NCBI GenBank assembly: GCA_900542375.1
Contig: UQNI01000086.1
Span: 1-5,761, forward strand
Length of the DNA: 5,761 nucleotides
Direction: 5' to 3'
Source of the DNA: an uncultured Oscillospiraceae bacterium
Lineage (GTDB): Bacteria > Bacillota > Clostridia > Oscillospirales > Acutalibacteraceae
Shown here: positions 1-5,761 of the stretch, piece after piece
How the letters are laid out: every line of letters begins with the position of its first letter
Position numbering within the stretch: position 1 is the first letter of the stretch
Position numbers and translations under genes: made by a program
Notes under the pieces: generated by a model
Told to the model about the DNA's origin: nothing
The model's database searches: none
The model's input: the letters and a program-made list of their open reading frames with translations, nothing else

Positions 1-55
1 TAAAGATACCGGAGTTTGTAACAAAGATTGGAGAAAGCGCTTTTAGTGGATGTAC
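1..55 (+). repeat. Exact 55-base direct repeat, copy 1 (second copy at 478-532)
   Basis: Bases 1-55 are identical to 478-532, and the match stops at 56 (T against A at 533). The spacing is 477 bases, or 159 codons, so both copies are in the same frame and encode KIPEFVTKIGESAFSGC. A third, related copy from 72 onward (KIPEFVTNIGGSAFKGC) differs at about 9 of 54 bases. Because copy 1 starts at the window edge, the true left extent of the identity is unknown. Confidence 0.9.
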
Positions 56-2102
56 TTTATTGAAAACAATAAAGATACCAGAGTTTGTAACTAATATTGG
101 AGGAAGTGCCTTTAAAGGATGTACAGCATTAGAGACAATAAACCTATCGGATTCTATAACAGAAATTGGAGCTAGTGCATTTAGTGGCTGCAAAAATTTG
201 TCAGCCTTTAAATTGCCGCCGAATATAACAACATTGGGAGGTTGGGTATTTTCAGGTTGTGAATCATTGAAAGAAATATATATACCCAAAACGATAGAAG
301 ATGGTTGGAGAGCATTTAGTGATTCAAATATAGAAATAGCAGAATTTGAGGAAGGAATAACCAAAATACCAAATAGAATATTTTTGGAAGCAACGAAGTT
401 GAAAAATGTAAAAATGCCTGATACGGTAACTGAATTTGAAGATGGAACTTTTGAAAGCTGTACATCGTTAGAAACAATAAAGATACCGGAGTTTGTAACA
501 AAGATTGGAGAAAGCGCTTTTAGTGGATGTACAAACTTATCAAACTTTAAATTACCGCCCAATATAACAAAAATTAATGGTAGTGCTTTCAAAGGTTGTG
601 AGTCATTGACTTCTTTAGAATTACCAAGCGGAGTACAGACGATTGAATCATCTGCATTTGAAAATTGCAAAGCATTGAAGAATATCTCAATTCCTAAAAA
701 GTGCGAAAATATATGGAATAATGCATTCAAGTCTTGTACAAGTTTAGCAAAGGTCAATATGCAGCATGGTTTGAAAAACATTTATTCAGGGGCATTTTAT
801 GAATGTGACGCATTAAATAACGTATCAATCCCTGACAGTGTAACATCAATAGGTTCACAAGCATTTTACGGCTGTGATACACTTTCTGATGTACAGTTTG
901 GAATTGGTGTAAAAGAAATACCTGATTCCGCATTCCGTCAATGTCAGTCATTAATTGGAATTACATTACCGCGTTATTGTACAAAGGTTGCGTCAAATGC
1001 GTTTGCGGAAAATACTAAAATGACAAAAGTTACTGTATTCCCAAGTATTACCTCGATAGAGAACAATTCATTCTCATATCCTGCAAAAATGACTATGCGT
1101 GGTGTTTCGGGCAGTTATGCACAAACTTATGCAAACAATCGAAAAATGACCTTTGAAGCAATAAACAACCCTATAACGGGATTGAAATTCTATAAAGATT
1201 CTCTTGACTTCTCGGGTACATGGGAAACAAAAGTTTTACCGCTTAGTATTGCACCGTCAGACGGTACTGAAGATATAACATATACTTCGGCAGATGAAAA
1301 AATTGCAACAGTTGAAAACGGCGTTGTCAAATCTGTTGGTTACGGTACTACAACAATTACCGCTCAAAGCGGAAGCAATAAGGCGACGATAACAATTAAT
1401 GTTCTACGCAGTGCAAATTCGGTATCGCTTGACAAAACAGAGCTTAGCATGGAAGTAGGCGATAAAGCAACGCTTAAAGCAACAATGAATCCGTCAAATG
1501 CTACCGATAAACTTACATGGTCAACAAGTAATGCAAGCGTTGTGACAGTAGACAACGGCAACGTTACCGCAGTCGGTGCAGGTAAAGCAACAGTAATCGT
1601 TACAACAACAAGCGGCAAAACAGCGTCTTGCACGGTAGAAGTTACAGGTAGCTTCACAATCACAGCCGAAGCAGGTGAAAACGGAACAATATCTCCGTCA
1701 GGTGTGAAATCCGTTAAGAGTAATGAAAAAGTTACTTATAATATAACTCCAAATTACGGATATGTCGTAAAAGACGTGCTTGTAAACGGTAAAAGCGTTG
1801 GTGCAGTTGAAACTTATACGTTCAACGGTATAACTGCCGATTCAACAATTAAAGCCGAATTTGCAAAGGTGAATGTGACTTATGCAAATAACTCAATTTC
1901 AATTTCTTCCAATGCTGAATTGAAAAATTTGAAATTGATTGTTGCCGAATATGACGACAATAATGTATTGACAAACTGCAGTGTTAAAACCGTATCTGCA
2001 AATGCCGGTAAAGCATATACCGATACAATTAAATCAAAACCTAATATGAAGATTATGATTTGGAACAGTTTTGACAATATGCGTCCTATTTGGTGTAATT
2101 AA
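1..2102 (+). CDS. BspA-type leucine-rich repeat surface/secreted protein with Ig-like domains (5' end missing)
   Basis: Probable secreted or cell-surface adhesion or binding protein; its ligand cannot be told. The frame (codons from base 3) is open to the left edge, so 699 C-terminal residues are visible and the start and signal peptide are outside; a TTG at 60 lies mid-repeat and is not a credible start. Domain order by base position: LRR_5/BspA repeats 3-1091, about 23 residues each, with the pattern IPxxVTxIGxSAFxGCxxL; a divergent closing repeat 1092-1166 (GSYAQTYANNRKMTFEAI), typical of this family's C-cap; Ig-like Big_2-type domains 1167-1415 and 1416-1652 (each with an IATVENGVV- or VVTVDNGNV-like core followed by a VGxGxxT turn); a divergent InlB B-repeat-like domain 1653-1868 (GTISPSG, ITPNYGYVVKDVLVNG); and a C-terminal domain 1869-2099 ending MKIMIWNSFDNMRPIWCN. 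No LPXTG motif or C-terminal membrane segment is seen, so anchoring, if any, is by another route. It is followed directly by a terminator. The family assignment is firm; the role is inferred. Confidence 0.9.
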   Translation, partial: KIPEFVTKIGESAFSGCTLLKTIKIPEFVTNIGGSAFKGCTALETINLSDSITEIGASAFSGCKNLSAFKLPPNITTLGGWVFSGCESLKEIYIPKTIEDGWRAFSDSNIEIAEFEEGITKIPNRIFLEATKLKNVKMPDTVTEFEDGTFESCTSLETIKIPEFVTKIGESAFSGCTNLSNFKLPPNITKINGSAFKGCESLTSLELPSGVQTIESSAFENCKALKNISIPKKCENIWNNAFKSCTSLAKVNMQHGLKNIYSGAFYECDALNNVSIPDSVTSIGSQAFYGCDTLSDVQFGIGVKEIPDSAFRQCQSLIGITLPRYCTKVASNAFAENTKMTKVTVFPSITSIENNSFSYPAKMTMRGVSGSYAQTYANNRKMTFEAINNPITGLKFYKDSLDFSGTWETKVLPLSIAPSDGTEDITYTSADEKIATVENGVVKSVGYGTTTITAQSGSNKATITINVLRSANSVSLDKTELSMEVGDKATLKATMNPSNATDKLTWSTSNASVVTVDNGNVTAVGAGKATVIVTTTSGKTASCTVEVTGSFTITAEAGENGTISPSGVKSVKSNEKVTYNITPNYGYVVKDVLVNGKSVGAVETYTFNGITADSTIKAEFAKVNVTYANNSISISSNAELKNLKLIVAEYDDNNVLTNCSVKTVSANAGKAYTDTIKSKPNMKIMIWNSFDNMRPIWCN
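3..1091 (+). repeat. Tandem leucine-rich repeat array, 69-base units (LRR_5/BspA type)
   Basis: One cut-off unit at the left edge is followed by about 15 complete units, mostly 23 codons (69 bases) long. Each has the pattern of an IP-type strand, V/I-T-x-I, then AF-x-x-C-x-x-L. The unit at about 270-332 is only 21 codons long (KEIYIPKTIEDGWRAF and following), lacking two residues in the turn before the Trp. The last units (957-1091) lose the Cys and drift from consensus, as expected next to a C-cap. The array should fold as a curved solenoid with its variable residues on one face. The repeats are diverged in DNA, except for the nearly identical units described separately. Confidence 0.9.
478..532 (+). 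repeat. Exact 55-base direct repeat, copy 2
   Basis: This is the interior copy of the sequence at 1-55, lying within the LRR array. It is flanked by further similarity to the region at 117-200: both have an ETI-x-x strand before the repeat and an F-K-L-P-P-N-I-T unit after it, so a block of two or three LRR units appears to have been duplicated as a module. Confidence 0.9.
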
Positions 2103-2107
2103 GAATT

Positions 2108-2141
2108 AAGGGGATAAGCGTTACGGCGCTTATCCCTTTTT
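2108..2141 (+). terminator. Intrinsic (rho-independent) terminator of the LRR gene
   Basis: The ten-base arm GGGATAAGCG (2111-2120) pairs perfectly with CGCTTATCCC (2127-2136) across the loop TTACGG. The stem can be lengthened by three more pairs (AAG at 2108-2110 with TTT at 2137-2139, including one G-U). A run of five T follows at 2137-2141. It begins six bases after the TAA stop at 2100-2102. The complementary strand lacks a good T run after the stem, so it should act mainly in the + direction, separating the LRR gene from hsdR. Confidence 0.92.
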
Positions 2142-2164
2142 ATAATGTATTAACGCTTGGAAGA

Positions 2165-2193
2165 TTGTCGTAAATAATTCGTGAGAGTACAAT
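2165..2193 (+). promoter_or_regulatory. Possible upstream promoter for hsdR (weaker)
   Basis: TTGTCG (2165-2170, 4 of 6 matches to TTGACA) and TACAAT (2188-2193, 5 of 6 matches to TATAAT) are 17 bases apart, the ideal spacing for a vegetative sigma-A promoter. It lies just past the terminator and would give a leader of about 135 bases. AT-rich spacers produce such matches by chance, so this is tentative. Confidence 0.35.
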
Positions 2194-2223
2194 ATCTCGG
2201 AGTGTATGCCACAACCTAAGATG

Positions 2224-2252
2224 TTGCAAAATTTACTAATTTGTGATATAAT
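2224..2252 (+). promoter_or_regulatory. Likely main sigma-A-type promoter of hsdRM
   Basis: TTGCAA (2224-2229, 4 of 6) is followed after 17 bases by a perfect TATAAT (2247-2252). A TG dinucleotide at 2244-2245 gives an extended -10 element. Transcription would start near A2259, leaving a leader of about 75 bases before the hsdR start. This is the best promoter match in the intergenic region. Confidence 0.65.
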
Positions 2253-2269
2253 ATTCTCATAATTATGTA

Positions 2270-2306
2270 TTATCGGAAGTTTTGGCATGAGAACTTGTTG
2301 CGATAA
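2270..2306 (+). other. Leader inverted repeat / hairpin upstream of hsdR
   Basis: TTATCG (2270-2275) pairs with CGATAA (2301-2306). Inside it, AAGTTTT (2277-2283) pairs with AGAACTT (2290-2296, one G-U), with loop GGCATG. The two helices are separated by an uneven internal loop (one base against four). It lies in the predicted 5' untranslated region, ends 14 bases before the ribosome-binding site and does not bury it. No T run follows, so it is not a terminator. It could be an mRNA structure, an operator for a regulator, or chance. Confidence 0.4.
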
Positions 2307-2320
2307 GGTGTTATATGACA

Positions 2321-2326
2321 AGGAGG
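2321..2326 (+). promoter_or_regulatory. Ribosome-binding site of hsdR
   Basis: AGGAGG lies eight bases before the ATG at 2335. An in-frame TGA at 2329-2331 sits between them, so no earlier in-frame start is possible and 2335 is fixed as the start. Confidence 0.9.
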
Positions 2327-2334
2327 AGTGAAGC

Positions 2335-5300
2335 ATGAAATCGAATTTTGATTTTTTAAGCAGGGATTTTCCTGTATTAGCGAATTTCGGAAAACTGGCT
2401 GAACAGTATTGTTTTTCTGATGCTAATTCATGCTTGATTAAGTTGGGAATGATTGGAGAGAACATTGTTAATCTGATATTCACATATGATGGTATTGACC
2501 TGCCGTATGACAATACCGCTGTTACTCGAATTGATACACTTATGAGAGAAGGCTTGCTTACTCGGGACCTTTGTGATATTCTTCATGCAATAAGAAAAGC
2601 TCGCAATAAGGCAACTCATGAAAACTACGGCACGACAGACGAAGCAAAGACTCTTCTGCAAATGACATACAGTCTATGTGAATGGTTTATGCAGACTTAC
2701 GGAGATTGGAATTATCAGAATCAACCGTTTGTTATGCCATCTGAAACAGAGATGTTAAATTCTGTTGTGGCCGATAAAGAACAGGAAAAGAAAATTGAAG
2801 ATGAACTGACAAAAGAAGCAGAAAAAACAGCTCTATCTGCACCTAAGGTTTCTCAGGAAGAACGTAGAAAGCAATCAGCCTTAGCTGCAGGAAAACGTCA
2901 GCCGTCCGAAGCGGAAACACGTTATCTTATTGATGAACAGCTTCGCAAGGTTGGTTGGGAAGCCGATACGGAAAAGCTTAGATATTCTAAAGGTACGCGT
3001 CCTGAAAAGGGCAGAAATATGGCAATTGCCGAATGGCCTACCGATTCTCATGTGGGCAACAGAGGTTATGCCGATTATGCATTGTTTGTTGGAACAGAAT
3101 TAATTGCCACAATCGAAGCAAAGGCAAGTCATAAGGATATTCCTTCGGTTATCGATTATCAGTGCAAGGAATATTCTCAAAATATTCGCGAAAAGGACAG
3201 TCAGTATCAGATTGGCACTTGGGGTAAGTATAAAGTTCCGTTTACTTTTGCTACGAATGGCAAACCGTATCTGGAACAGTACAAGACAAAATCAGGTATT
3301 TGGTTCTTGGATTTACGTCAATCCTATAATGCTCCTAGAGCATTGCAAGGCTGGATGAGCCCTGACGGAATTAAAGAGCTTTTAGCACAGGATACGGAAA
3401 GTAAGAATGAAAATTTAAAACAAATGTCATTCGATTTTCTGACTGACAAAGATGGTCTGAACCTAAGACCGTATCAGCTCAATGCCATAAAAGCAGCAGA
3501 AAATGCGGTTATTGACGGAAAACAAAACGTTTTGCTTGCTATGGCGACAGGAACAGGTAAGACAAGAACAGTTCTCGGAATGATATATCGTTTCTTAAAG
3601 ACAGAACGCTTTCGCAGAATTTTGTTCCTTGTTGACAGAACATCTCTCGGCGAACAGGCTCAAGATGTATTTAAAGAAGTTAAGCTTGAGGACCTTATGA
3701 CGCTTGATGAGATTTATAATATCAAGGGGCTTGAAGATAAGGAAATTGATAAAGAAACCCGTATACATATTGCAACTGTTCAAAGTATGGTAAAGCGTAT
3801 TTTGTACAACATAGAAGATACAATGCCGGCAGTTTCTGATTACGACTTGATTATTGTCGATGAAGCACATCGCGGATACATTTTGGATAAAGAGATGGGA
3901 GAAGATGAGCTGCTTTATCGCAATCAAACAGATTATCAGAGTAAATATCGCTCCGTCATTGAATACTTTGATGCTGTAAAAATTGCACTTACCGCAACTC
4001 CTGCATTGCAAACTACCAAGATTTTTGGTGAGCCTGTATTTAAGTATACATATCGTGAAGCTGTTATCGAAGGTTATCTTGTAGACCACGATGCACCTCA
4101 CGAGCTAAAAACAAAGCTCAGCAGTGAGGGAATACACTATAAATCCGGTGATACAGTTACAATCTATGACACTGTGACAGGAGAAATCACCAACAGTGAG
4201 CTTTTGGATGATGAACTGGATTTTGATATTGAATCCTTTAACCGACAGGTAATTACTGAGAATTTTAACAGAACAGTGCTTGCAGAAATTGCCCGTGATA
4301 TTGATCCGGAATCCCCTGAAGAACAGGGAAAAACGCTTATCTATGCGGTAGATGACCAACACGCAGATATGATTGTATCAATTTTAAAGGAAATATATTC
4401 CGAGACCGGTGTAGATAATGATGCAATTATGAAGATTACAGGAAGCGTTGGCGGCGGAAACAAGAAAAAAGTTCAGGAAGCTATCAAACGCTTTAAAAAT
4501 GAACGTTATCCAAGTATAGTTGTCACCGTTGATTTGCTAACAACAGGAATTGACGTACCGGAAATTACTACTTTGGTATTTATGCGCCGAGTAAAGTCGC
4601 GTATTCTTTTTGAGCAGATGCTCGGTCGTGCAACAAGACTTTGCCCTGAAATTCATAAGACGCACTTTGAAATTTATGATCCGGTCGGCGTCTATGATTC
4701 TCTTGAGCCTGTTAATACTATGAAACCGGTTGTCACTGATCCAAACACAACATTTATGCAGCTTATTGACGGATTGGAAGTTATCGATAACGAAGAAAAG
4801 GTCAGAAATCAAATCAACCAAATAATCGCAAAGCTCCAGCGTAAAAAAAGAAAAATGAGTAGTGAGATGATGTCACATTTTACTGATATGACCGGCGGTC
4901 TTGAACCTACTCAATATATTGACAAATTGGAGAATGAGCCTATTGATGTAGCAAAGAACAGAATTCTTGCAAACAAGGAACTTTTCAGAATGTTGCAGGA
5001 AACGAAATCAAATGGTGGCAGACCTGTTGTAATCTCGGATAAGGAAGATGAGATGGTTAGTCATACTCGCGGTTACGGCGATAATGAAAGACCGGAAGAT
5101 TATCTTGACGCATTCTCTGTATTTGTAAAAACAAATATGAATGAGATTGCCGCTATAAACATTGTTTGCACAAGACCGAAAGACCTCACGCGAGAAGAAT
5201 TAAAATCTCTCCGTTTAACATTGGACAGAGAAGGATTTACAACACAACAGCTTAATACTGCAATTTCTCAAATGACGAATGAGGAGATTGCTGCTGATAT

Positions 5301-5607
5301 TATCAGCTTAATTCGTCGATATGCTATCGGCTCGGTACTTATCAGCCATGAAGCACGAATCCGAAAGGCGGTTGAGAAGCTTGTGAAAGCTCATAAGTTT
5401 TCTAAGCAAGAAATGAACTGGATTAAGCGAATGGAAACTTACTTAATGAATGAATCAGTTCTGAATGTCAAGATATTTGATGAAGATGTTAGATTCAAAG
5501 AACAAGGCGGTTTCAAAAAAATTGACAAGGTGTTCCAAAATCAGCTTGAAAACATTGTTTTGGAATTAAACACATATCTATATGATGACGGAGGAAAAAC
5601 AGCATGA
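2335..5607 (+). CDS. hsdR: Type I restriction enzyme, endonuclease/translocase subunit R (EcoKI/EcoEI-like)
   Basis: Motor and nuclease subunit of a type I restriction-modification complex: with HsdM and HsdS it binds unmethylated target sites, pumps DNA using ATP and cuts at a distance. It has 1090 residues, somewhat shorter than EcoKI HsdR but with all parts present. Residues 1-125 form a DUF4145-type N-terminal domain containing R90-N-K-A-T-H95. A charged, probably helical linker spans about 143-185. The HSDR_N nuclease spans about 190-300, with D247, E261-A-K263 (PD-(D/E)xK site) and Q276-x3-Y280. SF2 helicase motifs follow: RPYQ 378-381, Walker A ATGTGKT 404-410, TVQSM 481-485, DEAH 509-512, LTATP 552-556, TLIYAVDD 667-674, TTGIDVPE 736-743 and QMLGRATR 761-768. 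An EcoEI_R_C-type domain runs from about 920 to the end. No frameshift or lost catalytic residue is seen, so it looks active. It is likely co-transcribed and translationally coupled with hsdM. Confidence 0.97.
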   Translation: MKSNFDFLSRDFPVLANFGKLAEQYCFSDANSCLIKLGMIGENIVNLIFTYDGIDLPYDNTAVTRIDTLMREGLLTRDLCDILHAIRKARNKATHENYGTTDEAKTLLQMTYSLCEWFMQTYGDWNYQNQPFVMPSETEMLNSVVADKEQEKKIEDELTKEAEKTALSAPKVSQEERRKQSALAAGKRQPSEAETRYLIDEQLRKVGWEADTEKLRYSKGTRPEKGRNMAIAEWPTDSHVGNRGYADYALFVGTELIATIEAKASHKDIPSVIDYQCKEYSQNIREKDSQYQIGTWGKYKVPFTFATNGKPYLEQYKTKSGIWFLDLRQSYNAPRALQGWMSPDGIKELLAQDTESKNENLKQMSFDFLTDKDGLNLRPYQLNAIKAAENAVIDGKQNVLLAMATGTGKTRTVLGMIYRFLKTERFRRILFLVDRTSLGEQAQDVFKEVKLEDLMTLDEIYNIKGLEDKEIDKETRIHIATVQSMVKRILYNIEDTMPAVSDYDLIIVDEAHRGYILDKEMGEDELLYRNQTDYQSKYRSVIEYFDAVKIALTATPALQTTKIFGEPVFKYTYREAVIEGYLVDHDAPHELKTKLSSEGIHYKSGDTVTIYDTVTGEITNSELLDDELDFDIESFNRQVITENFNRTVLAEIARDIDPESPEEQGKTLIYAVDDQHADMIVSILKEIYSETGVDNDAIMKITGSVGGGNKKKVQEAIKRFKNERYPSIVVTVDLLTTGIDVPEITTLVFMRRVKSRILFEQMLGRATRLCPEIHKTHFEIYDPVGVYDSLEPVNTMKPVVTDPNTTFMQLIDGLEVIDNEEKVRNQINQIIAKLQRKKRKMSSEMMSHFTDMTGGLEPTQYIDKLENEPIDVAKNRILANKELFRMLQETKSNGGRPVVISDKEDEMVSHTRGYGDNERPEDYLDAFSVFVKTNMNEIAAINIVCTRPKDLTREELKSLRLTLDREGFTTQQLNTAISQMTNEEIAADIISLIRRYAIGSVLISHEARIRKAVEKLVKAHKFSKQEMNWIKRMETYLMNESVLNVKIFDEDVRFKEQGGFKKIDKVFQNQLENIVLELNTYLYDDGGKTA
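5590..5594 (+). promoter_or_regulatory. Ribosome-binding site of hsdM, inside the end of hsdR
   Basis: GGAGG lies nine bases before the ATG at 5604, within the last codons of hsdR. It supports the overlapping start and suggests hsdM can recruit ribosomes as well as reuse those ending on hsdR. Confidence 0.85.
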
Positions 5608-5761
5608 ATACACAAGAAATCGTATCAAAACTCTGGAATCTCTGCAATGTGCTGAGAGATGACGGTATCACTTATCACGAGTATGTTACAGAGCTTACAT
5701 ATATTTTATTTTTAAAAATGGCAAAAGAAACCGATGCCGAAAACAGATTTGCGGAAGGTAT
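5604..5761 (+). CDS. hsdM: Type I restriction-modification DNA methyltransferase subunit M (3' end missing)
   Basis: The start of the modification subunit, which with HsdS methylates adenines in the target sequence and forms the core to which HsdR binds. Only 52 codons are visible. They match the HsdM_N helical domain: LWNLCNVLRDDGITYHEYV is followed by TELTYILFLKMAKETD, close to the EcoKI HsdM pattern of LW-x-LC-x-x-LR-DG-(I/V)-x-Y, then LLFLKM-KE. The S-adenosylmethionine site and the NPPF/Y catalytic motif lie beyond the right edge, so activity cannot be judged. The ATG overlaps the TGA of hsdR (ATGA), fixing the start and implying translational coupling. hsdS is expected downstream but is not in the window. 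Confidence 0.95.
   Translation, partial: MNTQEIVSKLWNLCNVLRDDGITYHEYVTELTYILFLKMAKETDAENRFAEG

Noticed and set aside
60..62. TTG as the start codon of the LRR protein
   Set aside because: The frame is open upstream to base 1 and encodes a continuing LRR unit, the TTG sits mid-repeat as a conserved Leu, and there is no ribosome-binding site or signal peptide.
1364..1663. Minus-strand open frame of 99 codons rich in Val, Leu and Thr, resembling a membrane protein
   Set aside because: The hydrophobic look comes from the reverse complement of the Thr/Val/Ala-rich Ig-like domains; no ribosome-binding site or family match.
2212..2226. CAAC/GTTG inverted repeat over the -35 element as an operator
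   Set aside because: Only four paired bases around a seven-base spacer; easily chance in this sequence.
2130..2513. Minus-strand open frame of 127 codons across the intergenic region
   Set aside because: Most of it mirrors the hsdR N-terminus, it would start inside the LRR gene's terminator region as seen from its 3' end, and it shows no recognisable domain.
3595..4101. Minus-strand open frame of 168 codons inside hsdR
   Set aside because: It lies wholly opposite the conserved helicase motifs of hsdR; its odd composition is that of an antisense shadow.
4843..4855. A-rich run (seven A, G, five A) in hsdR as a frameshift or phase-variation site
   Set aside because: The frame reads AAA AAA AGA AAA, not the in-frame A-AAA-AAG slippery heptamer, and the run is short for slipped-strand switching. 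The protein continues normally.
1..5761. CRISPR array, tRNA or rRNA gene, insertion sequence, or inverted hsdS copies
   Set aside because: The only repeats are in-frame coding LRR units. No spacer-separated palindromic repeats, tRNA-like cloverleaf, transposase or hsdS-like sequence was seen.

Overview
The window has moderately low GC, purine-rich AGGAGG ribosome-binding sites and a U-tailed intrinsic terminator. It also carries a BspA-type leucine-rich repeat protein joined to bacterial Ig-like and InlB-like repeat domains. Together these suggest a Gram-positive anaerobe of the Clostridia, probably a gut Ruminococcaceae/Oscillospirales-type organism. This is inference from style and domain content; there is no marker gene here.

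Layout, all genes on the + strand. (1) From base 1 to 2102 lies the 3' part of a large secreted or surface-type protein. It has about 15 full leucine-rich repeats of the LRR_5/BspA type, a closing cap, two Ig-like (Big_2-type) domains, a divergent InlB B-repeat-like domain and a short C-terminal domain seen in clostridial secreted proteins. The reading frame is open to the left edge, so the real start and any signal peptide lie outside. (2) A strong intrinsic terminator (2108-2141) closes this gene. (3) A 232-base intergenic region holds one good and one weaker sigma-A-type promoter and a leader hairpin. (4) hsdR (2335-5607) encodes a full-length type I restriction endonuclease subunit of the EcoKI/EcoEI kind, with an intact nuclease site and a complete set of SF2 helicase motifs. 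(5) hsdM begins at 5604, overlapping hsdR by four bases (ATGA), and runs off the right edge.

HsdR and HsdM should be subunits of one type I restriction-modification complex: HsdR translocates and cuts DNA, HsdM methylates, and the specificity subunit HsdS is presumably further downstream. The overlap and single promoter region suggest one transcript read R then M. The LRR protein is a separate transcription unit, and nothing in the sequence ties it functionally to the restriction system.

I do not see a clearly new system. The most interesting points are a HEPN-like R-x4-H motif in the N-terminal domain of HsdR, and an exact 55-base repeat between the left edge and an interior LRR, which may reflect both recent repeat copying and an assembly break.
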